Counted from the stretch's first letter, positions 1-5,364 are shown. The stretch is 8,622 nt of DNA from Chloroflexota bacterium (GCA_016210245.1 JACQUR010000347.1:1-8622), one strand, 5' to 3'. Program-made: numbers and translations. Notes: generated by a model from the letters alone, not told the origin.

Positions 1-88
1 CCCCGAGGGCGGCAGAGCGTGGTGCCCAGGGGGCCGGAGGAGAGCTGCTGGCCGGCCCCCTGGCCACCACCCCTTGCCGCCCTCGGGG
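1..88. repeat. 88-nt imperfect palindrome (large hairpin)
   Basis: Bases 1-14 (ccccgagggcggca) are the exact reverse complement of 75-88. Further in, 19-37 pairs with 52-70 in 18 of 19 positions (only c25/c64 fails), around a 14-nt loop at 38-51. Between the two stems the unpaired stretches are only four bases on each side. It begins at the first base of the window, so it may extend further left. It could be a transcription terminator of a gene off the left edge, or a small non-autonomous palindromic element; there is no T-tract, and I cannot decide between these. Confidence 0.7.
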
Positions 89-90
89 CG

Positions 91-163
91 GCGGGCAGAC
101 AGGGCCGTCTGCCCCTACGGACGAAGGCAGGCGGCGGGCAGACCGGGTCGTCTGCCCCTACGA
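91..163. repeat. Two tandem REP-like hairpins
   Basis: Two 30-nt units, 91-120 and 134-163, repeat with a 43-nt period and differ at only three positions. Each holds a perfect 8-bp inverted repeat, gggcagac/gtctgccc, with a 6-nt loop: stems 93-100/107-114 and 136-143/150-157. Each is followed by cctacg. This is the architecture of REP/BIME-type intergenic palindromes. The second unit runs into the 38-nt dispersed repeat at 155-192. Confidence 0.7.
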
Positions 164-192
164 CCTCCACGCACCAGAACTGAGCGGACCCA
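155..192 (+). repeat. 38-nt dispersed intergenic repeat, copy 1
   Basis: This stretch matches 5438-5475 at 35 of 38 positions, in the same orientation. The shared core contains ccacgcaccagaactg. Both copies lie shortly upstream of a plus-strand gene (the diiron oxidase here, the histidine kinase in the other case) and both follow the cccctacg end of a REP-like unit. The function is unknown; it is probably part of a larger repeat family of this genome. Confidence 0.7.
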
Positions 193-253
193 CCTCCTCG
201 CTCATCATAGGCGCAGGAGGCCAGGGGGTGCTACTCCCGCCCAGAAGGGATGC

Positions 254-280
254 CTGACGCGCAGCAATCGGTGCTAAGAT
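254..280 (+). promoter_or_regulatory. Candidate promoter of the diiron oxidase gene
   Basis: An extended -10 box, TGc-TAAGAT (272-280), is preceded 15 nt upstream by CTGACG (254-259), four of six matches to the -35 consensus. Transcription would begin near 287 and give a leader of about 40 nt carrying the strong ribosome binding site at 311-318. The spacing is short, so this is only a candidate. Confidence 0.3.
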
Positions 281-310
281 GGAACTATGGGCACCGCCCG
301 ATGGGGCCAG

Positions 311-318
311 GAGGAGGT
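311..318 (+). promoter_or_regulatory. Ribosome binding site fixing the start at 327
   Basis: GAGGAGGT lies 8 nt before the ATG at 327. The upstream in-frame ATG at 279 has no such site and would sit on the predicted -10 box, so the shorter protein is preferred. Confidence 0.75.
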
Positions 319-326
319 TGGGCGCC

Positions 327-1076
327 ATGACGCCGGACGAATTCATCACCGAGCTCTGGAGCTATGCAGACGAAGTGCCGATGGAACAGCACCCCTGGTT
401 CCAGGGCATCCTCCAGCACCGCTGGACGCGCGAGCAGATCATCCTGGGCGAGGTGCAGCACTACCTGCGCGTGCGCACCAACCCGATCTTCTTCGGCTAC
501 ATCGCCATCAACGCCGTGGCGGAGAAACAGTACGGCCTCATGGACGTGGTGCTGGAGAACTTCATGGAGGAGCTCTCGGGGCCGCGCAGCCACGTGGACA
601 TCATGCTCCAGTTTCTGGAGGCGGGCGGCCTCTCGCGCGAGGAGGCGGACCGGGCCGAACCCACGCCGGGCACGATGGCCGCCATCGAGATGATCGTGGG
701 CGGCTGCCAGCGGCGGTCGGCGCTGGAGGGGCTAGCGCTGCTGAGCTTTGTGGAGAGCCAGCACGGCGGGGCGGAGGGGGTCGCGGCCAGGGTGTATCGG
801 GAGATGATCGGCCACTACGGCTTCTCCAAGCGCGCGGCCGAAACCTACCAGCTCCACGCCGAGCAGGACGTCGGCCACGGGGCGCGCCAGATCGAGGCCC
901 TCCGCCGCTACGCCACGGACGAGGCCACGCAGGAGCGAGTGCGGCGCGCGGTCAAGCTCGGGGTCACCGCCTTCACCCTGGAGTGGGACGGCCACGTCCA
1001 GGCAATGACCGGCCGGCGCGAGTTCTGGAGCGGCGTGGCGCCCTTGAAGCTCAGCCAGCCGCGGGTGCGGCTGTGA
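327..1076 (+). CDS. Haem-oxygenase-like diiron oxidase (PqqC/TenA/CADD fold)
   Basis: The 249-residue all-helical protein belongs to the haem-oxygenase-like superfamily annotated as iron-containing redox enzymes. All six expected diiron ligands are visible: Glu82 and His89 (EELSGPRSH), Glu143 (FVESQH), then His177, Asp181 and His184 (HAEQDVGH, an H-x3-D-x2-H motif). Spacing and even numbering match chlamydial CADD (Glu81, His88, Glu142, His174, Asp178, His181). It lacks two residues CADD consumes to make p-aminobenzoate: there is no Tyr around residue 27 and no Lys ten residues after Glu143. It is therefore probably a different oxidase of this family; substrate unknown. It lacks a signal peptide and should be cytoplasmic. 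The start is chosen from the ribosome binding site at 311-318. It stands alone between repeats and a terminator-like hairpin, so no partner gene hints at its substrate. Confidence 0.85.
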   Translation: MTPDEFITELWSYADEVPMEQHPWFQGILQHRWTREQIILGEVQHYLRVRTNPIFFGYIAINAVAEKQYGLMDVVLENFMEELSGPRSHVDIMLQFLEAGGLSREEADRAEPTPGTMAAIEMIVGGCQRRSALEGLALLSFVESQHGGAEGVAARVYREMIGHYGFSKRAAETYQLHAEQDVGHGARQIEALRRYATDEATQERVRRAVKLGVTAFTLEWDGHVQAMTGRREFWSGVAPLKLSQPRVRL

Positions 1077-1082
1077 GCTGCC

Positions 1083-1132
1083 AGCCGCCAGGAATCAGCC
1101 GCCGGTTGGCTGGCGGCTGATTCCTGGCGGCT
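1083..1132. terminator. Perfect 21-bp hairpin between convergent genes
   Basis: Bases 1083-1103 are the exact reverse complement of 1112-1132, with an 8-nt loop (1104-1111). It starts 7 nt after the stop of the diiron oxidase gene and touches the last base of the stop codon of the broken small gene on the minus strand. The position between two converging 3' ends argues for a shared bidirectional terminator. There is no T-run on either side, so it would be an atypical one. Confidence 0.6.
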
Positions 1133-1353
1133 CAGATCGGCCACTCGTCCGGCAGCCCTTGCCGCAGCTCCTGGTACTCCGGGGTGTCCGCGTGCTCCCG
1201 GCGGATCCGTCTCAAGGTGTCCAGGAGCGCTTGCGGCTCCATGTGCAGCACGTTTGCGACCATGCCCGTGGTCGACTCGAGGTCTTCACCTCAGGTGTTG
1301 AATCAGCCGCGCATGCGCTGAAGCACGTAGCGATCCTGTTCGCTGAGCGGCAT
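1132..1353 (-). pseudogene. Broken small helical protein gene (~70 codons)
   Basis: On the minus strand an ATG at 1353 follows GGGAGGAG (1365-1358) at good spacing. It reads MPLSEQDRYVLQRMRG, then meets TGA at 1305-1303 and again at 1293-1291, yet the same frame continues open to a TGA at 1134-1132. The downstream part (GEDLESTTGMVANVLHMEPQ, then a segment rich in Leu, Arg and Glu ending in GLPDEWPI) has protein-like composition. Between the two stops the next frame reads LIQHLR, which would join the halves smoothly. One lost base before 1305 and one gained base near 1290 would explain everything. It is therefore best read as a recent pseudogene, or an intact gene with a sequence error. I do not recognise the family; it looks like a short, charged, helical cytoplasmic protein. 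Confidence 0.55.
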
Positions 1354-1367
1354 CGCTCTCCTCCCAA

Positions 1368-1389
1368 AGGCACTGCCATCCCGGTGCCT
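1368..1389 (-). terminator. Weak terminator candidate after the glycosidase gene
   Basis: AGGCAC at 1368-1373 pairs with GTGCCT at 1384-1389 around a 10-nt loop. Read on the minus strand, it lies about 40 nt past the glycosidase stop and is followed by TTT. It also sits just upstream of the small broken gene. The stem is short, so confidence is low. Confidence 0.25.
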
Positions 1390-1417
1390 GCACTGGCTAC
1401 CTACCCAACCAGGCTGG

Positions 1418-1459
1418 CGCCTCCTGCCTACTGCCCGCTGCCTCCTGCCGTCTGCCGTG
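1418..1459. repeat. Seven-base repeat array overlapping the glycosidase stop
   Basis: Six consecutive seven-base units run cgcctcc, tgcctac, tgcccgc, tgcctcc, tgccgtc, tgccgtg; all but the first share TGCC, with the last three bases variable. On the minus strand the array encodes the final residues of the glycosidase (QTAGGSGQ) and its stop TAG (1430-1428) lies inside one unit. The same seven-base period, with other unit sequences, recurs at 3021-3185 and 3874-3977. Confidence 0.6.
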
Positions 1460-3002
1460 GGCCGGCTGGCTCCTGGAGCGGCCCCGACTGCTGGGTGAGG
1501 GTGACGATGGCGCGGGCCGGGACTTCCAGGTGGAGCAGGCCGGCCTCCGGCTCCACGAAGCCGAGGTCCACCAGCGTCTCAGCAGCGCTGCTGCGGAAGA
1601 CGCGCAGGCTGGTCAGAGGGGTGGGCAGGTTCCTCAGCAGCATGTCCACCTCCACCGGGCCGCCCAGGTTCACCAGGAGCACGGTCAGCGCCTCCCCCTG
1701 GTTGGCGGGAGCCAGGACCGCCAGCGGCACCAGCGAGGGGGGCGCATCCAGGTCGAGGTGCAGCACGCGACTGCCAGGCTGGAGTGGGTGGACCATCTGG
1801 AGCATGGCCCAGAAGCGCTGGCGCGGCGCCAGGGGTGGATTGGCCGTCGGTCCGCTCAGCAGGCCCCACTGGGTGATGGCCGCGTGGTGCTCCTGCAGGT
1901 AGTCCACCCCATCCCAGTAGAGCGCTGCGTCCGCGCCTGACGCCAGGTGCCAGGCCAGCAGGCCGGCGAGGTCCAGGGCGTAGCCCCACTCGTCGCTCGC
2001 CGGCTGGCCATTATCCAGGTTGCCGTAGGCGAAGGAGGTGTACTCGGTCACGTAGACGGGCAGGGCCAGGCCAGCCCCGCGCACCCGCTCGACCAGGTGC
2101 TGCACCTCCGGCCCCAGGCTGTTCTGGTGGACGCCCAGCAGGGCGAAGTACTTGAGCGCCTCGGGCTCCGCCAGCAGCGCCTCCAGGTAGTTCAGGGCCG
2201 TCTCGGCGTCGCAGGTTTCCGGGCCATAGAGCGGCACGCCGTAGGGCTCCAGGCGGGCGCCCAGCAGCCGGGCCAGGTAGGCGTACTCCGCCGGAGCGAT
2301 CCTGGCCCCGTCGCCGCAGTTCGGCTCGTTCATCACGCTCGCCGCGCCGATCCGGATGCCCCGCTGGCGCACCAGGTAGTCGATCGCGGCCTCGTAGTAC
2401 TCTACGAAGTGGTCGAAGTGCTCCGGCCGGAGCCGGCCGGTGGGCATGCCGTTGTGGGTCATGGCGCCGGGCGCGCCCCAGAGCGACACCAGCGGCGCGA
2501 TGCCCTGCCGATTCAGCTCGGCCAGAAACTCCCAGCTCGGCTGCATGGCTGGGGAGTCCAGCTCGCGCTGGTAGACCGCCCAGCTCAGCTCCTCCATTCG
2601 CCGGGCCCCCACCGGCACCCAGGGGCGCTGAGTGATGCCGACTCGGACCAGCGCGGGCCGGAGCAGGTCCGCGATGTAGGTCTGGAAGACGGGATGGAAG
2701 TCCGGGCAGCTCCACAAGGTGGGTTCCAGGTTGAACCCCACTCCGTGAAGGAGCCGCCCTGCCTGTTCGCCGTCGACGAAGAGGAAGGCCTCCATCGGCG
2801 GCGTTGCCGCCTCCACCGGCGGAGCCGGGTCCGGCGGCCGGGCCGGCCCGGCCGGCCCCGGCTGGCAGCCGTACCAGGCCGGAGCTTCCTGAGCACGCGC
2901 CAGCCAGGGCCAGCCGGCGATCAGAACCAGGGCACCCACCAGAGCCACCAGCAACCTGGCGGCGAACGGGCGCGTGGGAGCGGGACGAGCCACGATGCGC
3001 AT
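1428..3002 (-). CDS. Secreted clan GH-A glycoside hydrolase, GH30-like
   Basis: The 524-residue protein begins with an export signal: basic residues 1-16, a hydrophobic stretch 17-34, and likely cleavage after ARA at 35-37. A Gly/Pro/Ala-rich linker (47-68) leads to a TIM-barrel of about 75-400. The retaining catalytic pair is visible: acid/base Glu226 in MNEPN and nucleophile Glu320 in YVTEYT. The segment SLWGAPGAMTHNG (173-185) resembles the SPPAWMKTNG signature of GH30. Residues 410-503 form a beta-rich C-terminal domain, also as in GH30. The substrate (xylan, glucan or glycosylated polymer) cannot be read from sequence. The start at 3002 is chosen because 46 possible upstream codons merely translate a seven-base repeat; the ribosome binding site is weak. 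The tail from about 505 is low-complexity and ends inside a repeat array. It could instead be a divergent related GH-A family. Confidence 0.8.
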   Translation of the reverse strand: MRIVARPAPTRPFAARLLVALVGALVLIAGWPWLARAQEAPAWYGCQPGPAGPARPPDPAPPVEAATPPMEAFLFVDGEQAGRLLHGVGFNLEPTLWSCPDFHPVFQTYIADLLRPALVRVGITQRPWVPVGARRMEELSWAVYQRELDSPAMQPSWEFLAELNRQGIAPLVSLWGAPGAMTHNGMPTGRLRPEHFDHFVEYYEAAIDYLVRQRGIRIGAASVMNEPNCGDGARIAPAEYAYLARLLGARLEPYGVPLYGPETCDAETALNYLEALLAEPEALKYFALLGVHQNSLGPEVQHLVERVRGAGLALPVYVTEYTSFAYGNLDNGQPASDEWGYALDLAGLLAWHLASGADAALYWDGVDYLQEHHAAITQWGLLSGPTANPPLAPRQRFWAMLQMVHPLQPGSRVLHLDLDAPPSLVPLAVLAPANQGEALTVLLVNLGGPVEVDMLLRNLPTPLTSLRVFRSSAAETLVDLGFVEPEAGLLHLEVPARAIVTLTQQSGPLQEPAGPRQTAGGSGQ

Positions 3003-3020
3003 CAGCTCTGTCCAAAGTCC

Positions 3021-3076
3021 TGAGTGCTGAGTGCTGAGTCCTGAGTCCTGAGTGCTGAGTGCTGAGTGCTGAGTGA
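3021..3076. repeat. Seven-base repeat array, left arm of an inverted pair
   Basis: Eight consecutive seven-base units are variants of TGAGTSC: five tgagtgc, two tgagtcc and a final tgagtga; a decayed ninth unit (aaagtcc) may precede them at 3014-3020. The array sits directly before the glycosidase start, within its presumed promoter and leader. It faces an inverted array at 3123-3185. The intervening 46 nt contain an 11-nt perfect palindrome, tgcat-g-atgca, at 3091-3101, inside a 19-nt imperfect one (3087-3105). Confidence 0.85.
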
Positions 3077-3122
3077 TACGTGAAGTGACGTGCATGATGC
3101 ATGTCGCGTACCGCGCCACGCA

Positions 3123-3185
3123 GGACTCAGGACTCAGCACTCAGGACTCAGGACTCAGCACTCAGGACTCAGCACTCAGCACTGA
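3123..3185. repeat. Seven-base repeat array, right arm, overlapping the aldolase 3' end
   Basis: Nine seven-base units alternate ggactca and gcactca, the last being gcactga; they are the reverse complement of the left-arm units. Together with 3021-3076 they can fold into a long hairpin or cruciform. The aldolase stop codon (TGA, 3171-3169) and its last codons (AGT GCT GAG TGC, giving Ser-Ala-Glu-Cys) are made of repeat units, so the array has entered the end of the gene or replaced it. Confidence 0.85.
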
Positions 3186-3861
3186 CGATGATGGCGCCGC
3201 GCTCGCGCAGGAGCTGGTCGACCCACTTCGGAATCAGCTCGCCCCGCTCCAGTTGGGCAAACCGCTCGATTTCGGAGGCCTGGACCCGCCGCAGCTCGGC
3301 CAGGACCGTGGCCGCCTCGGCCCGCGGCACGCACACCACCCCGTCCGCGTCGCCCACCAGGATGTCCCCCGGGTGGATGGGCACGCCGCCGCACGCCACC
3401 GGCACGTTCAGCTCGCCCGGCCCGTCCTTGAACGGGCTGTTGGGCGTGACCGCCGCCGTGAACACCGGCAGCCCCGTCTCCAGGATGCCATCCAGGTCAC
3501 GGGCGGCGCCGTCGGTGACCACCCCGCCCAATCCGCGCGCCCGGGCCACGCGGCTGGTGATATCGCCCCAGGTGGCGCTCTGGGTGTAGTTGCCGGTCGC
3601 GATCACCAGGATGTCGCCCGGCTGCGCCAGCTCGAGGGCCTTCCAGATGACCAGGTTGTCGCACGGCCGTGCTTTGACGGTCGTCGCCACGCCCGCGCAG
3701 CGCATGCCCGGCCGCAGCGGCTTGATGCGCTGGTCCAGGGCGCCAGAGCGCCCCAGGGCATCGCACACGTTGCCGGTTGCGGCCCCCTGGAAGCCAGCCA
3801 CCACGGCCGGGTCGGGCCGTGGGAAGCGCGTGAACAGGCGAAAGCCAGGCCTGAGCTCCAT
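3169..3861 (-). CDS. RraA-like class II pyruvate aldolase (HMG/CHA aldolase family)
   Basis: The 230-residue protein matches the RraA / 4-hydroxy-4-methyl-2-oxoglutarate aldolase fold. The aldolase D-x20-R-D motif is intact: Asp100, then Arg121-Asp122 in DGAARD, which bind the divalent metal and the substrate carboxylate. GNYTQSATWGD (90-100) and the run CGGVPIHPGDILVGDADGVV (157-176) are also typical. These enzymes split 4-hydroxy-2-oxo acids to pyruvate in aromatic and related catabolism; some family members instead bind RNase E or act as oxaloacetate decarboxylases. The retained motif favours a lyase; the true substrate is unknown. It is cytoplasmic. ATG at 3861 is preceded by GGAG (3872-3869) with 7-nt spacing; the longer in-frame extension translates a repeat. 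The last four residues and stop come from a seven-base repeat array. The glycosidase lies downstream on the same strand, but a 166-nt repeat-filled gap makes co-transcription uncertain. Confidence 0.88.
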   Translation of the reverse strand: MELRPGFRLFTRFPRPDPAVVAGFQGAATGNVCDALGRSGALDQRIKPLRPGMRCAGVATTVKARPCDNLVIWKALELAQPGDILVIATGNYTQSATWGDITSRVARARGLGGVVTDGAARDLDGILETGLPVFTAAVTPNSPFKDGPGELNVPVACGGVPIHPGDILVGDADGVVCVPRAEAATVLAELRRVQASEIERFAQLERGELIPKWVDQLLRERGAIIVSAEC

Positions 3862-3873
3862 CCTGCTTCTCCG

Positions 3874-3977
3874 AGTGCAGATTTGAGATTGTAGAGTGCA
3901 GATTGTAGCTGGTGGAGCCAGGATTGTCCTCAATCAGGAAACCTGCACTCTGCACTCTCAAATCTCAAATCTGCACT
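3874..3977. repeat. Inverted seven-base repeat arrays in the divergent gap
   Basis: The left arm (3874-3908) has five units: agtgcag, atttgag, attgtag, agtgcag, attgtag. The right arm (3943-3977) has five: ctgcact twice, ctcaaat twice, ctgcact. The outer 14 bases of each arm (3874-3887 and 3964-3977) are perfectly complementary, as are 3895-3901 and 3950-3956; the other units pair at five of seven. The loop (3909-3942) holds two mini-hairpins, ctgg-tggag-ccag and gattg-tcct-caatc. It lies between the aldolase and metallopeptidase genes, which point away from each other. Confidence 0.85.
3888..3907 (-). promoter_or_regulatory. Two -10-like TACAAT hexamers inside the repeat
   Basis: On the minus strand the ctacaat units give TACAAT at 3907-3902 and 3893-3888, about 30 to 45 nt before the aldolase ATG. 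Only weak -35 matches are visible (TTGAGG upstream, with a spacer near 20). The repeat may carry the promoter of this gene, but AT-containing units in GC-rich DNA would look promoter-like by chance. Confidence 0.25.
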
Positions 3978-4008
3978 CCACCTCGGAACACGTCTTGCGC
4001 TGGTGCGT

Positions 4009-4053
4009 GCGCAGCGGCTGCCTGCGCGGAGTGGGCGGTCGAAGACCGCGCCC
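4009..4053 (+). promoter_or_regulatory. Two leader hairpins before the metallopeptidase
   Basis: GCGCAG (4009-4014) pairs with CTGCGC (4022-4027), and GCGGTC (4035-4040) pairs with GACCGC (4044-4049) over a GAA loop, extendable by two or three pairs across a one-base bulge. The second hairpin ends directly at the ribosome binding site GAGAGGT (4054-4060). This could tune translation, but GC-rich DNA gives such short hairpins easily. Confidence 0.3.
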
Positions 4054-4064
4054 GAGAGGTAGCC

Positions 4065-5312
4065 ATGAATCGCCCCAGGTTCGCGCTCGTCGCCCTGCTG
4101 GGTTTCCTCCTCATCCTGTTGACCGCGCTCCATGCGGCCGCGCAGACGATCGATCCCAAGCAGGTGCAGGCCATCGAAGCGCGCATCGCAGAGTTGCGCC
4201 AGTTGACGCCCGAGGTCGACGTTCCGGTCGCGGCCGTGCCGCGCCAGGAGTTCGTGGCCCGGTCTCAAGCGCAAGCGACGACCCTGGAGGCGCAGGCGGA
4301 GATCACCACCACCCAGAAGCTGCTGCGGCTGCTCGGCCTCATCCCAGCGGGCCTGGACCTGGCCAGGGAGCAGGTGGAGGTGGCGGGCGTGCAGGTGCTC
4401 GGCACCTACAGCGCGGAGGACAAGCAGATCGCGGTCGTCGACGACGGCGAGCTAGACGCGCAGGCGAAGGTCACCCTGGCCCACGAGCTGACCCACGCCC
4501 TGCAGGATCAGCACTTCGACCTGGCCGCGCTGACCTCTCAGGAGCCGCGCAACAGCGATCGCGACCTGGCCATCCAGGCGCTGGTGGAGGGCGATGCCAC
4601 CCTGACCGCGCGCATCTTCGCCACCCTGTCGCTCTCAGGGGCCGAGCTGAGGGAACTGGCCAGCCCCGCCGACCCCCAGGCGCTCCAGGCGCCGGACGGA
4701 CCCGAAGCGCTGCGCGAGGAGCTGCGCTTCGTGTACCTGGGCGGGGCCAACTTCGTGCAGGACCTGCTGGCCGACGGTGGCTGGGAGGCCGTCAACGCCG
4801 CCTACCAGCGCCCGCCCCAGTCCACGGAGCAGGTGCTTCACCCGGACAGGTACCTGGTTCACGAGGCGCCGTCCATCCCCAGCCTCGGGAACGCCACCCA
4901 GGCGCTGGGGCCGGAGTGGGGCCTGTTGCGCGAGGACACGCTGGGTGAGCTGGACCTGCAGCTCACCTTTCGCCAGTTCCTGCCCTTCTTCATCGCCACC
5001 CAGGCCGCGGCTGGCTGGGGCGGCGACCGCTACCAGTTGCTCGAGCGGAGGGACGACGGCTTCCTGGCGCTGGTGCTGACGACTACCTGGGACAGCAGCC
5101 GCGACGCCCAGGAGTTCTTTATGGCCTACGCCGACCTGGTGGCAGCCCGCTATCGCGGCGCGGCCATCCCGCGCCAGGACCAGCCGCGGCTGCGGGTGTG
5201 GTCCACGCCGGACGGGGTGATCTGGCTCCAGGGCGACGAAGCCCGGGTCGTGCTGGCCATCGGCCCGGAGCTGCGCCACGCCCAGGCCCTGGCCGGGCTG
5301 GCAGGCCGCTAA
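4065..5312 (+). CDS. Exported gluzincin-type zinc metallopeptidase (HExxH)
   Basis: The 415-residue protein starts with a signal peptide: MNRPR, a hydrophobic core at 6-22, and likely cleavage after AAA at 24-26. The zinc motif HELTH is at 140-144, within TLAHELTHALQDQHFD, and the third ligand is probably Glu175 in LVEGDA, as in gluzincin peptidases. Residues 31-85 are helical and charged. The second half (about 215-330) has conserved-looking aromatic and Gly-rich stretches such as GWGGDRYQLL (317-326), and the C-terminus (330-403) alternates beta-like strands. I recognise the peptidase clan, not a named family; similar uncharacterised exported proteins are common in Chloroflexota. It probably cuts proteins outside the membrane. 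The ATG at 4065 follows GAGAGGT with short spacing; the in-frame extension upstream is repeat DNA. It reads away from the aldolase. Confidence 0.75.
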   Translation: MNRPRFALVALLGFLLILLTALHAAAQTIDPKQVQAIEARIAELRQLTPEVDVPVAAVPRQEFVARSQAQATTLEAQAEITTTQKLLRLLGLIPAGLDLAREQVEVAGVQVLGTYSAEDKQIAVVDDGELDAQAKVTLAHELTHALQDQHFDLAALTSQEPRNSDRDLAIQALVEGDATLTARIFATLSLSGAELRELASPADPQALQAPDGPEALREELRFVYLGGANFVQDLLADGGWEAVNAAYQRPPQSTEQVLHPDRYLVHEAPSIPSLGNATQALGPEWGLLREDTLGELDLQLTFRQFLPFFIATQAAAGWGGDRYQLLERRDDGFLALVLTTTWDSSRDAQEFFMAYADLVAARYRGAAIPRQDQPRLRVWSTPDGVIWLQGDEARVVLAIGPELRHAQALAGLAGR

Positions 5313-5327
5313 GCTGGGTCCGGGGTT

Positions 5328-5364
5328 GATTTCGGGCTCGGCCTCCCACTGGAAGCCGAAAATC
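5328..5364 (+). terminator. Weak terminator candidate after the metallopeptidase
   Basis: GATTTCGG (5328-5335) can pair with CCGAAAATC (5356-5364) with one bulged base, or CGGCCTCC (5339-5346) with GGAAGCCG (5351-5358) with one mismatch; the two folds compete for the same bases. It lies 15 nt after the stop codon. There is no T-run. The rest of 5313-5546 holds no gene that I can support. Confidence 0.2.

Noticed and set aside
327..1076. TenA thiaminase or PqqC
   Set aside because: The fold is shared, but the diiron ligand set is the hallmark of the iron-dependent oxidases, and these ligands are not the catalytic residues of TenA or PqqC.
287..1120. A second plus-strand frame of 277 codons over the diiron oxidase
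   Set aside because: Shifted-frame shadow with repetitive Gly/Arg/Pro composition; the diiron ligands are in the other frame.
1291..1305. Selenocysteine or other recoding of the two TGA codons
   Set aside because: The two stops are three codons apart, the neighbouring frame is open between them, and no SECIS-like hairpin follows; paired frameshifts are simpler.
1947..3023. A plus-strand open frame of 358 codons across the glycosidase
   Set aside because: No recognisable domain, no ribosome binding site; the minus strand encodes a signal peptide and catalytic residues of a glycosidase.
3003..3140. N-terminal extension of the glycosidase by 46 residues
   Set aside because: These codons translate the heptad array and its spacer, and would place 46 residues ahead of a clear signal peptide.
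3073..3894. A plus-strand open frame of 273 codons across the aldolase
   Set aside because: Its first part merely translates heptad repeats and the remainder is antisense to a gene with an intact D-x20-R-D motif.
3021..3977. CRISPR array
   Set aside because: The units are seven bases long and contiguous, without spacers, and no cas gene is present.
1428..5312. One catabolic operon joining glycosidase, aldolase and metallopeptidase
   Set aside because: The metallopeptidase is on the opposite strand and the gaps are filled with repeats; nothing but proximity links the functions.
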